Below, in pieces: positions 31,165 to 40,235 of a stretch of 64,000 bases of DNA (its first letter is position 1; every line of letters begins with the position of its first letter). This DNA is from Ralstonia sp. 25mfcol4.1 (lineage in GTDB: Bacteria > Pseudomonadota > Gammaproteobacteria > Burkholderiales > Burkholderiaceae). The stretch is taken from assembly GCF_900104095.1 (NCBI RefSeq), contig NZ_FNJO01000005.1:248001-312000 (forward strand), written 5' to 3'. A program made the position numbers and the translations under genes. The notes beneath the pieces were generated by a model. The model made no database searches, was not told the DNA's origin, and saw nothing but the letters and a program-made list of their open reading frames with translations.

Positions 31165-31216
31165 TGCTACAATACGGGAAAACCCCATAAGGGTAATCCC
31201 TAGCAGGAAGAACGCC
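31165..31216 (+). promoter_or_regulatory. Promoter and leader of the first 61-aa paralog
   Basis: An extended -10 (TGCTACAAT at 31165-31173) is followed by a short leader containing CGGGAAAACCCCATAAGGGT and a purine-rich ribosome site (AGGAAG). The same promoter and leader recur before the second paralog at 37166-37217 with few changes. The CCC/GGG pair inside CCCCATAAGGG could form a small hairpin. Confidence 0.65.
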
Positions 31217-31402
31217 ATGAACATCCAATCCGACATCAAGCTGACCGATCAACTGGAACGCGAGCTTATCGACCGCGAACTGGGTACCCAGAGCCTGGGC
31301 TTTGCCAACGATGTGAAGCGCGTGGTGGCAGCCGTGCAGAACGTTTTCGCCCGCCTGCAGGCGGAAGCGCGCAAGGCCAAGGTCGTCTACGCGAACGGCT
31401 GA
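31217..31402 (+). CDS. Unknown 61-residue protein, paralog 1
   Basis: 61 residues, helical and charged, with no signal or membrane segment; starts NIQSDIKLTDQLERELIDRE and ends EARKAKVVYANG. A second copy at 37218 differs at only 9 positions (3, 20, 26, 30, 33, 36, 40, 43 and 45), mostly conservative. The C-terminal 16 residues are identical. Promoter, leader and double 3' hairpin are also shared, so the whole transcription unit was duplicated and kept under selection. I do not recognise the family. Dimerisation through the two helices is plausible but only inferred. Confidence 0.85.
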   Translation: MNIQSDIKLTDQLERELIDRELGTQSLGFANDVKRVVAAVQNVFARLQAEARKAKVVYANG

Positions 31403-31425
31403 TCGGTACCAGCCGATCGTGAAGG

Positions 31426-31444
31426 GCGGCGCGCGAGGCGCCGC
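31426..31444 (+). terminator. First 3' hairpin of paralog 1
   Basis: Seven-base-pair stem GCGGCGC/GCGCCGC with a 5-base loop, 23 bases after the stop codon. The equivalent hairpin is present after paralog 2. It has no T-run of its own. Confidence 0.5.
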
Positions 31445-31453
31445 AAGAATATG

Positions 31454-31502
31454 AAAACCGGTCCGTCGCACACCTCGATCAGGTGTGCGACGGGCCGGTT
31501 TT
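31454..31502. terminator. Long bidirectional terminator of paralog 1
   Basis: Arms of 22 bases at 31454-31475 and 31481-31502 pair with a single G-U wobble around the loop CGATC. The outer ends are AAAACCGG and CCGGTTTT, so it works on both strands; it also closes the lipoprotein gene coming from the right. Confidence 0.85.
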
Positions 31503-31579
31503 CGTTTGCTGGCTAGAAATCCGCCAGGGCGGAGCCTCATATGGAGGTCGGCATGACGCTAACCGGACGCGAAGTCATA

Positions 31580-31936
31580 TCAGCCCTCACAGCGGAAATC
31601 GCCGCCATTCCAGGTCGCACTGCCATCGGCGGGCTTGATGCTGCCTGGACTTTCGCAAGCCGCCCATTTGATGCCGCCTTTCGTGTGCGATATGCGCTCG
31701 ATCCTGCCGGGGGCGATGGGGCCGGTGCCACACCCTGTCGCGCAGACGTCCTTGTCGAACCATTCGACGAATACCCTGAACGTGCAATGGTTCTCCACTA
31801 CGGTCATTCCGTTTGCCTTGTGTTCGAACGTCACGCAGGTATCGCCCGTACGGTAGGCCGTTTTCGGTGTGTTCGTGCCGTTGCCGACGCATCCACACAA
31901 TGCGGCGGAAAGAACGATGCAAGCGAACGTTCTCAT
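31580..31936 (-). CDS. Cysteine-rich lipoprotein of unknown function
   Basis: 118 residues. The N-terminus is a lipoprotein signal (MRTFACIVLSAALCGC) with the acylated Cys at 16. The mature part has six more cysteines, an even number that suggests three disulfides in the periplasm; motifs include NHCTFRVFVEW, DVCATGCG and WAACESPG. AGGAGG precedes the ATG. The start overlaps the stop of the PQ-loop gene by four bases (ATGA). An overlapping plus-strand frame (31541-31975) is a shadow. No family recognised. Confidence 0.8.
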   Translation of the reverse strand: MRTFACIVLSAALCGCVGNGTNTPKTAYRTGDTCVTFEHKANGMTVVENHCTFRVFVEWFDKDVCATGCGTGPIAPGRIERISHTKGGIKWAACESPGSIKPADGSATWNGGDFRCEG

Positions 31937-32373
31937 CGTAATACCTCCTCTTGCCGATGCGTTCTCCGGCGTTGAACGGCCAGCAGGGTTATCGCCGAAC
32001 AGCATGTCAGATTGAGCAATGCGATCAGCGTCAAGAAGAGATCCTCCACGACGACCGCACCGTAGGCCAGGGCAGTTCCGTTTGCGACAACCCAGGAGCC
32101 CCACGTCAGCAGGGAGATATCCCTGGCACCGTCGTTGCTGCGCCATACCGCCATCAATTGGGGCACGTAGGTAAAGACGCGTGCCGCGTTCGACAAGACA
32201 TAAAGCGAGGCAATCGTCGAATTCGTGGACCAGGGAGGCGTTGCCGTACCGACGAAGAAGACTGGCCGGTTCCAGGCTGCCGTCACGAACAGGAAATACA
32301 TCAAGGCAATCGCATAACAAGCAGCCGTCCGCTTGTCGACCGTGAAAAGAACTCGTTGGATGTAGTCGCGCAT
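31933..32373 (-). CDS. PQ-loop (SemiSWEET-like) small membrane protein
   Basis: 146 residues with four predicted membrane helices. The second contains RVFTYVPQLMAVW, a PQ-loop motif, followed by DISLLTWGSW, the layout of a PQ-loop repeat as in SemiSWEET sugar transporters. It could move a sugar or another small solute as a dimer, but the family is broad. The start is uncertain: ATG at 32373 is used, and an in-frame ATG at 32406 would add 11 residues. It is coupled to the lipoprotein gene. Confidence 0.7.
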   Translation of the reverse strand: MRDYIQRVLFTVDKRTAACYAIALMYFLFVTAAWNRPVFFVGTATPPWSTNSTIASLYVLSNAARVFTYVPQLMAVWRSNDGARDISLLTWGSWVVANGTALAYGAVVVEDLFLTLIALLNLTCCSAITLLAVQRRRTHRQEEVLR

Positions 32374-32493
32374 CGAGGAGGCCTTTCTTCTTTTTGGGGA
32401 CTTCATGCTGCCATCTAGCGTATAGACTCGTTCTCGATGCCGCGTCATTGGAAGCGATGACTGACGGAAGAAATTTCCCGAAGGGAGTTCGAC

Positions 32494-33645
32494 ATGAACG
32501 GACTTGATGGCGTGACTGCGCGGCAACTCTCTGATTTGATTGGCGACGTCTATGATTGCGCGCTGGAGCCCGAACGTTGGCCATCCACATGCCGGACTGT
32601 CGCCGACCTTTGCGAAAGCACGGGTGGCGGCATTTGCGTCCATGACCTCAAGCAGGTGCGTAACGACCAGTTGTTTGTTTTTGGTTACGAGCCGAAATTT
32701 CTGGAGGCGCTGGGCAGCCAGTTCGCGGAAAGCCCGATGGCCGCGGCCGACGTCGTGTCGAATGTCGGGGACGTGAACTCCCTCGCCAGGGAGCCGCGAC
32801 AATTGCTTGAGAGCCGCTTCTACAGGGAAGTCCTCGAACCCTATGGGCTTCGCGACATCATCTGGTTTCCTGCCCTGCGTACCGGCGGCAGGATGGCGTC
32901 GCTGCATGCGTCCCGTGGCGAGAAGGGACCCTTCTATCACCAGCGTGACGTAGAACTCTTCAGACTCATATCTCCCCACGTCTGCCGAGCGCTCGCCATC
33001 TCGGATGCGCTCGACATCCGGGCGCTCCGATCGCAGATGCTGGAAAAGACGCTTGATGGTCTATCTGCCGGCGTTTTCTTGACGGCGCGTGATGGCCACG
33101 TGGTCTACATGAATGCGGCGGCCGAACGGCAGGTCCGCGAGGGGCGGGCAGTCTGCATCGCCCACAACAGATTGTCGGCCGTCCTGCCTGAGGCGCGCGC
33201 AGCACTGGAAAGTCATATCGATGCGGCGACACAGGCAGCGTCGCCGGCAGCCTGGCGCGATCATTCCGTCGCGATTCCTGATGGCATGGGTGCCGGCAGG
33301 GGGTACGTCGCAACGCTGCTGCCGATAGAGAGTGGCGAACGCAGCGGAATCCTGGCGCCTTTCGCGGCGTCAGTCGCCGTGTTCGTGCAGGACCCGATCC
33401 AGGTCCCCCTCATGCCCGGCGAAGCCTTTGCCCGGCTCCACGGACTGACGGGCGCTGAGTTGCGCGTGCTCCTCGCGCTGTCGCAAGGCCTTGGCGGGAT
33501 GGAGTCGGCGGAAATGCTAGGCGTCAGCGAGCCGACGGTGCGTACCCACTTGCAGCATATCTTTTCCAAGACAGGGACGACGAAGCAGGCCGACCTTCTG
33601 CTTTTACTGAGTCGGTCAACGCCGCCGGTACGCGCCGTGAACTAG
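32494..33645 (+). CDS. LuxR-family regulator with a PAS-like sensor region
   Basis: 383 residues. The N-terminal two thirds resemble sensor regions found in LuxR proteins of Burkholderiales, with a PAS-like stretch (GLSAGVFLTARDGHVVYMNAAAE near residues 190-212). The C-terminus is a LuxR helix-turn-helix: LTGAELRVLLALSQGL then EMLGVSEPTVRTHLQHIFSKTGT. No phosphorylation-receiver domain is visible. It is divergent from the PQ-loop/lipoprotein pair, a possible target. Signal unknown. Confidence 0.88.
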   Translation: MNGLDGVTARQLSDLIGDVYDCALEPERWPSTCRTVADLCESTGGGICVHDLKQVRNDQLFVFGYEPKFLEALGSQFAESPMAAADVVSNVGDVNSLAREPRQLLESRFYREVLEPYGLRDIIWFPALRTGGRMASLHASRGEKGPFYHQRDVELFRLISPHVCRALAISDALDIRALRSQMLEKTLDGLSAGVFLTARDGHVVYMNAAAERQVREGRAVCIAHNRLSAVLPEARAALESHIDAATQAASPAAWRDHSVAIPDGMGAGRGYVATLLPIESGERSGILAPFAASVAVFVQDPIQVPLMPGEAFARLHGLTGAELRVLLALSQGLGGMESAEMLGVSEPTVRTHLQHIFSKTGTTKQADLLLLLSRSTPPVRAVN

Positions 33646-33739
33646 CGGTTTACGTCACTTTCGCGTTCAGGCGAAAGCACACCGAGATAACAGGTCCCGA
33701 CAAGCGCCTTCGCCATTGGCAGCTTCGGGGGATGTGCTG

Positions 33740-35404
<1,665 letters not shown>

Positions 35405-35514
35405 AGCGAGCTACTTCGGAGAGGACTGGCATGATAGCCGACCGGGCGTGAGGGGTTGTCGCTTTTCTGGCCGCGCCCGGCATTCCGGCGGCTGGACCAG
35501 CGAACATGGCCCGA

Positions 35515-36501
35515 TCAGCCGTTCGCCCTGTCGAGATGCGCCGACGGTCCGATGGCAATGGCGATTTTTCCCTGCAGGCCGTTGTTGGGGCTTTCGAGTC
35601 TGGCGTGCGCGATGGGGATGTCGGCGAGCGAATACACCGCCCCGACGTGGGGCCGCAGTTGGCCGCGCTCGACCAACGCGCTCAGCTCGTCCAGCTTGCC
35701 TCGGTTCTGCCGGGTGAACACGAAGTAGCTCGCGTTCCTGCCCCATGCCTGGATCATGTTCTGCGGCTGTGCGGTATCGACGATCGTAACGACACGGCCC
35801 AGCTGGGCGAGGGCGTCGGCACTGCGGGACAGCGTGTTGCCGCCGATGGTGTCCAGCACAACATCCACGCCCCGGCCGCCTGTTTCGCGCAGGATCGCGT
35901 CGACGTAGTCCTCCTTGCGATAGTCGATGGCTACATCGGCGCCCATACGGGTTGCAAACGCGAAGTTGACGTCCCGTACGGTCGTGAACACCGTGGCGCC
36001 CATCGCCTTCGCGAGTTGGATCGCAAGATGACCGACACCGCCCGCGCCGCCGTGGATGAGGATGCTTTCTCCCGCGCGCAGCGCCGCACGCGCGACCAAC
36101 GCTTCCCACACCGTACCGCCAGCGAGGCTCAGGCTTGCCGCTTCGACGTGGCTCAGGAGCGCTGGCTTCTTCCCTACGATGTGCTCGGATGCAACGTGGT
36201 ATTCGGCATAGCTTCCGGGGCCGTCGAAGATCTGGGGGGTGTACCAGACTTCGTCGCCCGGGCGGAAGGCCGTTACGCCGGCGCCGATCGCTTCGACGAC
36301 GCCCGAGACGTCGTGACCGGTGATGGTGGGCAGTGGTACCAGATCGGCATAGTCGCCGCGCCGGACCTGATAGTCCAGGGGGTTGATCGACGTGGCCTCG
36401 ACCCGGACCAGGACTTGTCCCGCCTGCGGCGCGGGCTTCGGTACGTCGCTCAGCGCGAACGCATCGGGGCCGCCGAAGGTATTCAGTATCAGTGCTTTCA
36501 T
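35515..36501 (-). CDS. NADPH:quinone reductase-like MDR oxidoreductase
   Basis: 328 residues. GroES-like domain with [16 protein letters not shown] and [13 protein letters not shown], then a Rossmann motif [16 protein letters not shown] near residues 148-163. This is the zinc-free quinone reductase branch (QOR2/ZTA1-like), which reduces quinones or unsaturated aldehydes with NADPH. A 20-base palindrome 36 bases upstream matches the operator before the neighbouring arsR gene, so it is probably repressed by that regulator and induced by its ligand. Confidence 0.92.
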   Translation of the reverse strand: MKALILNTFGGPDAFALSDVPKPAPQAGQVLVRVEATSINPLDYQVRRGDYADLVPLPTITGHDVSGVVEAIGAGVTAFRPGDEVWYTPQIFDGPGSYAEYHVASEHIVGKKPALLSHVEAASLSLAGGTVWEALVARAALRAGESILIHGGAGGVGHLAIQLAKAMGATVFTTVRDVNFAFATRMGADVAIDYRKEDYVDAILRETGGRGVDVVLDTIGGNTLSRSADALAQLGRVVTIVDTAQPQNMIQAWGRNASYFVFTRQNRGKLDELSALVERGQLRPHVGAVYSLADIPIAHARLESPNNGLQGKIAIAIGPSAHLDRANG

Positions 36502-36536
36502 TGCCAGGTATCTCCGGATCGTTTCGGAAAAAAGGG

Positions 36537-36556
36537 ATATCGGGAAATATCGATAT
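36537..36556. promoter_or_regulatory. Putative ArsR-type operator, copy 1
   Basis: ATATCGGGAAATATCGATAT, between arsR and the oxidoreductase it precedes. It differs at one base from the reverse complement of the site upstream of arsR (36883-36902). Confidence 0.75.
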
Positions 36557-36570
36557 ACGTGGGCAAAAAA

Positions 36571-36873
36571 TTACAGCTCCTTCCCGATCAACTCGGCGAG
36601 GGCGCTGATGGCTGCTTCGTTCCGCTTGTAGTACGTCCACTGGCCGATGCGCTGGACGTCCACCAGCCCCGCACGTTGCAGCGTCGCAAGGTAATCGGAC
36701 ACTGTCGATTGCGATAGCCGGACACCTTCCTGGATGCTGCTCACGCAAACGCCCACCGTGTGAACGTCGCCCTCATCCTGCGGGGGGAAGTTCTTCACGG
36801 GATCTTTCAAGCGGCGCAGGATGTCGAGGCGAGTCCGGTTCGAGAGCGCTTTGAAAATGTCGAGCAGGTCCAT
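36571..36873 (-). CDS. ArsR-family winged-helix repressor
   Basis: 100 residues: LDIFKALSNRTRLDILRRL at the N-terminus and the recognition helix RLSQSTVSDYLATLQRAGLV near residues 53-72, then the wing GQWTYYKRNE. A single Cys (VGVCVSS) precedes the recognition helix; no ELCVCDL-type metal site is present, so the ligand may be a reactive organic compound rather than arsenite. Matching operators lie 10 bases before its own start and before the oxidoreductase gene, indicating autorepression and control of that gene. Confidence 0.92.
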   Translation of the reverse strand: MDLLDIFKALSNRTRLDILRRLKDPVKNFPPQDEGDVHTVGVCVSSIQEGVRLSQSTVSDYLATLQRAGLVDVQRIGQWTYYKRNEAAISALAELIGKEL

Positions 36874-36882
36874 GGTGGCAGT

Positions 36883-36902
36883 ATATCGGTATTTCCCGAT
36901 AT
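36883..36902. promoter_or_regulatory. Putative ArsR-type operator, copy 2
   Basis: ATATCGGTATTTCCCGATAT, ten bases upstream of the arsR start. Near-perfect dyad (ATATCGG/CCGATAT) and the partner of the site at 36537-36556. Confidence 0.78.
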
Positions 36903-37165
36903 GTCAATGTGCGGCGCCTGCCCGTCGGTGAGCGAAGCTCAGCGCGGACCGGAATCATTCTGAAAGGCTAGGCGGGTACGGCTATTACACGCGGGTCGGG
37001 ACGGGAATCCTTGCTTATGCTCCGGTTCGACGGCCGACATACCCGGACATCCGACGGAGAAACCCGTTGGCGACCATGCGGGTGGCTGAGGATGAGCCGC
37101 AAAAAGCACATGTTGCGCCTTGGCACTACGCAGAATTACCTAATGCTGCGCTGCGACAATCCTTC

Positions 37166-37217
37166 TGCTACAATTCGGGAAAACCCCATAAGGGTTATCC
37201 CTGAAAGGAAGGACGCC
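37166..37217 (+). promoter_or_regulatory. Promoter and leader of the second 61-aa paralog
   Basis: Extended -10 TGCTACAAT at 37166-37174, then the same leader block CGGGAAAACCCCATAAGGGT as in copy 1 and the ribosome site AAAGGAAGG. Conservation continues upstream through ATTACCTAATGCTGC. The parallel layout confirms this as the promoter. Confidence 0.65.
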
Positions 37218-37403
37218 ATGAACACCCAATCCGATATCAAGCTGACCGATCAACTGGAACGTGAACTGATCGACGGTGAACTGGGCACGCAACGCCTGGG
37301 CTTCGTCAACGATGCGAAGCGTGCAGTAGCCGCAATCCAGAACATCTTTACCCGCCTGCAGGCGGAAGCGCGCAAGGCCAAGGTGGTCTACGCGAACGGC
37401 TGA
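37218..37403 (+). CDS. Unknown 61-residue protein, paralog 2
   Basis: 61 residues, 52 identical to the protein at 31217. Replacements fall mainly in the middle of the sequence (residues 20-45), while residues 4-19 and 46-61 are unchanged, pointing to constraint at both ends. The ATG follows AAAGGAAGG. Same promoter, leader and 3' hairpins as copy 1. No family recognised. Confidence 0.85.
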   Translation: MNTQSDIKLTDQLERELIDGELGTQRLGFVNDAKRAVAAIQNIFTRLQAEARKAKVVYANG

Positions 37404-37453
37404 GCGACGCCAGCAGATAGAGAAGGGCGGCGCATCCGGCGCCGCATGCATTG

Positions 37454-37504
37454 AAAAACCGGCCCGCCGCACACCAAATCCAGGTGTGTGGCGGGCCGGT
37501 TTTT
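37454..37504. terminator. Long bidirectional terminator of paralog 2
   Basis: Arms of 22 bases at 37454-37475 and 37483-37504 pair with one G-U wobble around a 7-base loop; ends AAAAACCGG and CCGGTTTTT. It also faces the end of the convergent hydrolase gene. A shorter GC hairpin like the one in copy 1 lies just before it. Confidence 0.85.
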
Positions 37505-37546
37505 ATTTGATCTTCAGGAAGAAGCGCGCCGCACGCGGACGTCCGT

Positions 37547-38491
37547 TCAATCGGCGTCCGCCTGCATCAGTGCGCTGACATGCGCCGCCGTACTTGTGGT
37601 CAGTGCGTCCAGGCTATAGCCGCCTTCCAGAATCGACACGATGCGGCCGTTGCACGACTGGTCGGCGATCTGCATCAGTTCCCGGGTAATCCAATGGAAG
37701 TCGCTGTCCTCCAGGTTCATGCCTGCCAGGGGATCCAGGCGATGTGCATCGAATCCAGCCGAAACAATCAGGATTTCGGGGGCGAACGCCCTTAGCGAGG
37801 GAAGTACCAGAGTAGAAATCGCGGCACGGAATTGCGCCGAATCGCAGCCGCGCGGCAGTGGAACATTGACGATATTGTGGTTCACCCCGGTTTCGGACCG
37901 GGCTCCCGTACCGGGATAGAAGGGCGATTGGTGGCTGGACGCGTAGAATAGCTCCGGACGGTCGAAGAATGCTGCCTGGGTGCCATTGCCGTGATGCACA
38001 TCGAAATCGACTACGGCCACGCGTTGGAGCTTGTGGATTTCATGGGCGTAGGCTGCCGCGATTGCCGCCTGATTGAAGATGCAGAAGCCCATTGCCTTCG
38101 CCGGCTCTGCGTGATGGCCGCACGGCCGCGTCGCGCAGAACACGTTGCGTGCCTGGCCGTCCATCACCGCATCGACCCCCGCGCAAGCGGCACCGACGCA
38201 GCGCATGACGGCTTCCCACGAGCCCGGCGACATGATCGTATCGCCCGCGTCCAGCGCTACATATCCCTGGGTCGGGGCGCTTTCTGCGATCTCGTCGATG
38301 TAGTACGCGTCGTGGATCAATTGCAGCTGCTCGACGGTGCCCATTGGCGCATCGCGCCACGCCAACGACGCGAATTCCGGGGTTTGCAATGCCTGCACAA
38401 CCGCTTTCAGCCGCTCGGGCGACTCCGGATGGTGCGGGCCAGGGCGGTGCTCCAGGCACGCGGCGTGCGTAAAAACAAGCGTAGTGGTCAT
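37547..38491 (-). CDS. Histone deacetylase-family hydrolase (class II HDAC / acetylpolyamine amidohydrolase type)
   Basis: 314 residues with the full HDAC zinc site: HHPESPERL near residue 20, the catalytic pair in CGHHAEPAKAMGFC, zinc ligands in DFDVHHGNGT and SAGFDAHRLDPL, and EGGYSLD with the late Tyr-containing loop. Bacterial members deacetylate polyamines, small molecules or protein lysines. Its own promoter region contains the dyad CTGATAT-N5-ATATCAG at 38583-38601. Confidence 0.93.
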   Translation of the reverse strand: MTTTLVFTHAACLEHRPGPHHPESPERLKAVVQALQTPEFASLAWRDAPMGTVEQLQLIHDAYYIDEIAESAPTQGYVALDAGDTIMSPGSWEAVMRCVGAACAGVDAVMDGQARNVFCATRPCGHHAEPAKAMGFCIFNQAAIAAAYAHEIHKLQRVAVVDFDVHHGNGTQAAFFDRPELFYASSHQSPFYPGTGARSETGVNHNIVNVPLPRGCDSAQFRAAISTLVLPSLRAFAPEILIVSAGFDAHRLDPLAGMNLEDSDFHWITRELMQIADQSCNGRIVSILEGGYSLDALTTSTAAHVSALMQADAD

Positions 38492-38801
38492 ATTCGGCTG
38501 TACCCGGATTCAACCGACGACTTCTGCGGCGCAGTTCGGCGCGCAGTTCGGCGGCGTACCTCGATCATCACGATAAACCTTACTGATATGTAATATATCA
38601 GAGGATGTCGGGGAGGCTGGCGGAAAGTACAGGGACGAGTACCGGCACCACTAACGACGACAGCATCGGCAATTTGGATGCTGCCGCCCTGCGCGTCCTT
38701 CGCGAATTTGCCGGTTCGGGGCAGCCACCCGAGGGGCCATGCCAGTTGACATAGGGCCAACATCCGCGCCGATGCGGAAGACGCTGTTCGACGCGTGCCG
38801 A
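38492..38801. other. Intergenic region upstream of the HDAC-family gene
   Basis: 310 bases. Contains a tandem pair of the 12-base unit GCGCAGTTCGGC (38529-38552) and a perfect dyad CTGATAT-N5-ATATCAG (38583-38601), about 90 bases before the hydrolase start and in an otherwise AT-rich patch, so a probable operator. No credible gene. Confidence 0.5.
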
Positions 38802-39179
38802 TCAGCGCCGGATGTCGATGCTGTCGACGCGATCGGGGTAGAACGCGACATAGCCGGCGATTTGCGCCACGGCCTCGTGCGGATGTTCGTACGTCCAGAC
38901 AGCGTTGTTGCCGCGAGTTCCGGCTGCGCCGATGCTGAAGTAGGCGGCGTCGCCCTTGTACGGGCAATGGCTGGCGTGCGTGGTCCGGGTTAGCTGCGAC
39001 ATGTCGACATCGTCGCGCGGGATGTACTGTACGGCGGGGTAGGACGCTTCCTGCAGGTTCAGGGCGCGCGTGGTATCGGCGATCACGCGGCCGCCGGCCG
39101 TGACGACCACGCGGGCTTGCTGTGGCGTGATGGTGATGGGGTGGTCCGGGCCGGGGATCTTGACGGGCTTGTCAGTCAT
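38802..39179 (-). CDS. DUF427-family protein
   Basis: 125 residues with the DUF427 pattern: ARVVVTAGGRVIADTTRALNLQE, then YPAVQYIPRDDVDMSQL, SHCPYKGDAAYFS and a final AFYPDRVD. The family forms a small beta-rich fold; function unknown. AAGGAGTCGTC precedes the ATG. Confidence 0.92.
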   Translation of the reverse strand: MTDKPVKIPGPDHPITITPQQARVVVTAGGRVIADTTRALNLQEASYPAVQYIPRDDVDMSQLTRTTHASHCPYKGDAAYFSIGAAGTRGNNAVWTYEHPHEAVAQIAGYVAFYPDRVDSIDIRR

Positions 39180-39483
39180 GACGACTCCTTGCCTTGAGGG
39201 CTACGGCGGAAAAAGATGAGGCGCGGCAACGATGCCGCGCCCGCGCCGGCCTGCCGTACGCCTGAGAGTCGTACGCGCCCGCGCCAATCATGAAAAAACC
39301 GCCACGGAGGTGACGTAAGGCTGGAAGGGAGAGAGATCCTGCAGCCTCTGGCAACACCATAACGCGGCGCATCGTTGCGAAAAAGCGCAACGGCGGAACA
39401 CACTTTTCGGGCTTTTAAAACAATGGCCCCGTCCAGGCGGGGCCATCATCGCTTAACGCGGGCGGAAAGGCGCCGGGGGATGT
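39180..39483. other. Intergenic region upstream of the DUF427 gene
   Basis: 304 bases. It holds the DUF427 promoter region and the terminator of the GntR gene at 39423-39446. Minus-strand frames here (39172-39403) have no ribosome site or family resemblance and are not called. Confidence 0.5.
39423..39446 (-). terminator. Intrinsic terminator of the GntR gene
   Basis: Nine-base-pair stem ATGGCCCCG/CGGGGCCAT with a 6-base loop; on the minus strand it is followed by TGTTTTAAAA. It lies 38 bases after the stop of the regulator. Confidence 0.7.
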
Positions 39484-40173
39484 TCAGCTTCCCGACTGTT
39501 CCTCGATCCACAGCGACAGCCGGACCTTGTACGCCTGCTGGATATGGCGGCGGGTAATCATTTCGGCCTGTTCGGGGTTGCGGGCTTCCAGCGCTTCGAC
39601 CAGCGCCATGTGTTCCTCGTACGACCCGCGCGCCCGGCCCGGCACTGCCAGCGTGGACCGGCCCAGCAGCGCCATCGACTCGTGCAGCGACCGCAGCGTC
39701 TTGAGCAGGTAGCGGTTGTGCGCGCAGCGGTGCAGGGTTTCGTGGAACAGGCGGTTGTTCATCGCCAGCTTGTCGGGGTCCGCCGCAAACGACAGGTCGC
39801 GTTCGACGATATCGCGCAGCAGCGAGATTTCCACGTCGGTGGCATGGCGCGCCGCCAGGGCGGCTGCGGTGGATTCCAGCACCTCGCGCATCACATACAG
39901 CTCGCTGACCATGCTGGCATCGAGCCGGGTGACCATCATGCCGCGATTCGGCTCGTTGACGACCAGCCCTTCGGATTCCAGGCGGGACAGCGCCTCGCGC
40001 ACCGGCGTGCGAGACAGGCCGAGCGTTTCGGCCAGTTCGACTTCACGCAGACGGGTTCCCGGTAGCAGTTGGCCAGCCTGAATCGCGGCACGCAGTTGTT
40101 GATAGGCCCGCTCGGAACGCGGCAACGAAGCACTCTGGTCGCCGTCGGCGCCAGCCAGGTCCGTAGGAAGCAT
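39484..40173 (-). CDS. GntR-family regulator with FCD effector domain
   Basis: 229 residues. Winged helix at residues 20-85 (SERAYQQLRAAIQAGQLLPGTRLRE, then ETLGLSRTPVREALSRLESEGLV) followed by an all-helical FCD domain with the metal-binding His pattern (RLFHETLHRCAHN). Such regulators respond to organic acids. The ATG at 40173 is used; in-frame upstream sequence is not family-like. Target not evident from position. Confidence 0.9.
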   Translation of the reverse strand: MLPTDLAGADGDQSASLPRSERAYQQLRAAIQAGQLLPGTRLREVELAETLGLSRTPVREALSRLESEGLVVNEPNRGMMVTRLDASMVSELYVMREVLESTAAALAARHATDVEISLLRDIVERDLSFAADPDKLAMNNRLFHETLHRCAHNRYLLKTLRSLHESMALLGRSTLAVPGRARGSYEEHMALVEALEARNPEQAEMITRRHIQQAYKVRLSLWIEEQSGS

Positions 40174-40235
40174 GAAAACGTGATGTGGGTAACCAAGACA
40201 TGAGAGTCTACCCGAGATCGCTGCCGGCACTTTTG

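Larger units (their letters stand above)
36874..37217. other. Intergenic region between arsR and the second 61-aa paralog
   Basis: 344 bases. It holds an ArsR operator at its left end and the paralog promoter at its right end; the middle part shows nothing I recognise. Confidence 0.5.

Noticed and set aside
31217-31402. Idea that the 61-aa pair are toxin-antitoxin or CsrA-like proteins
   Set aside because: No partner gene is coupled to either copy and no recognisable RNA-binding or nuclease motif is present.
31541-31975. 144-codon plus-strand frame overlapping the lipoprotein gene
   Set aside because: It has an AGG-type upstream sequence, but the minus frame has a lipoprotein signal, AGGAGG and ATGA coupling; the plus frame resembles nothing.
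38529-38552. Tandem pair of a 12-base unit (GCGCAGTTCGGC)
   Set aside because: Only two copies, in a GC-rich spacer; no sign of a CRISPR or iteron array.
39172-39403. Two short minus-strand frames (72 and 75 codons) upstream of DUF427
   Set aside because: No ribosome site, no hydrophobic or family pattern; treated as intergenic.
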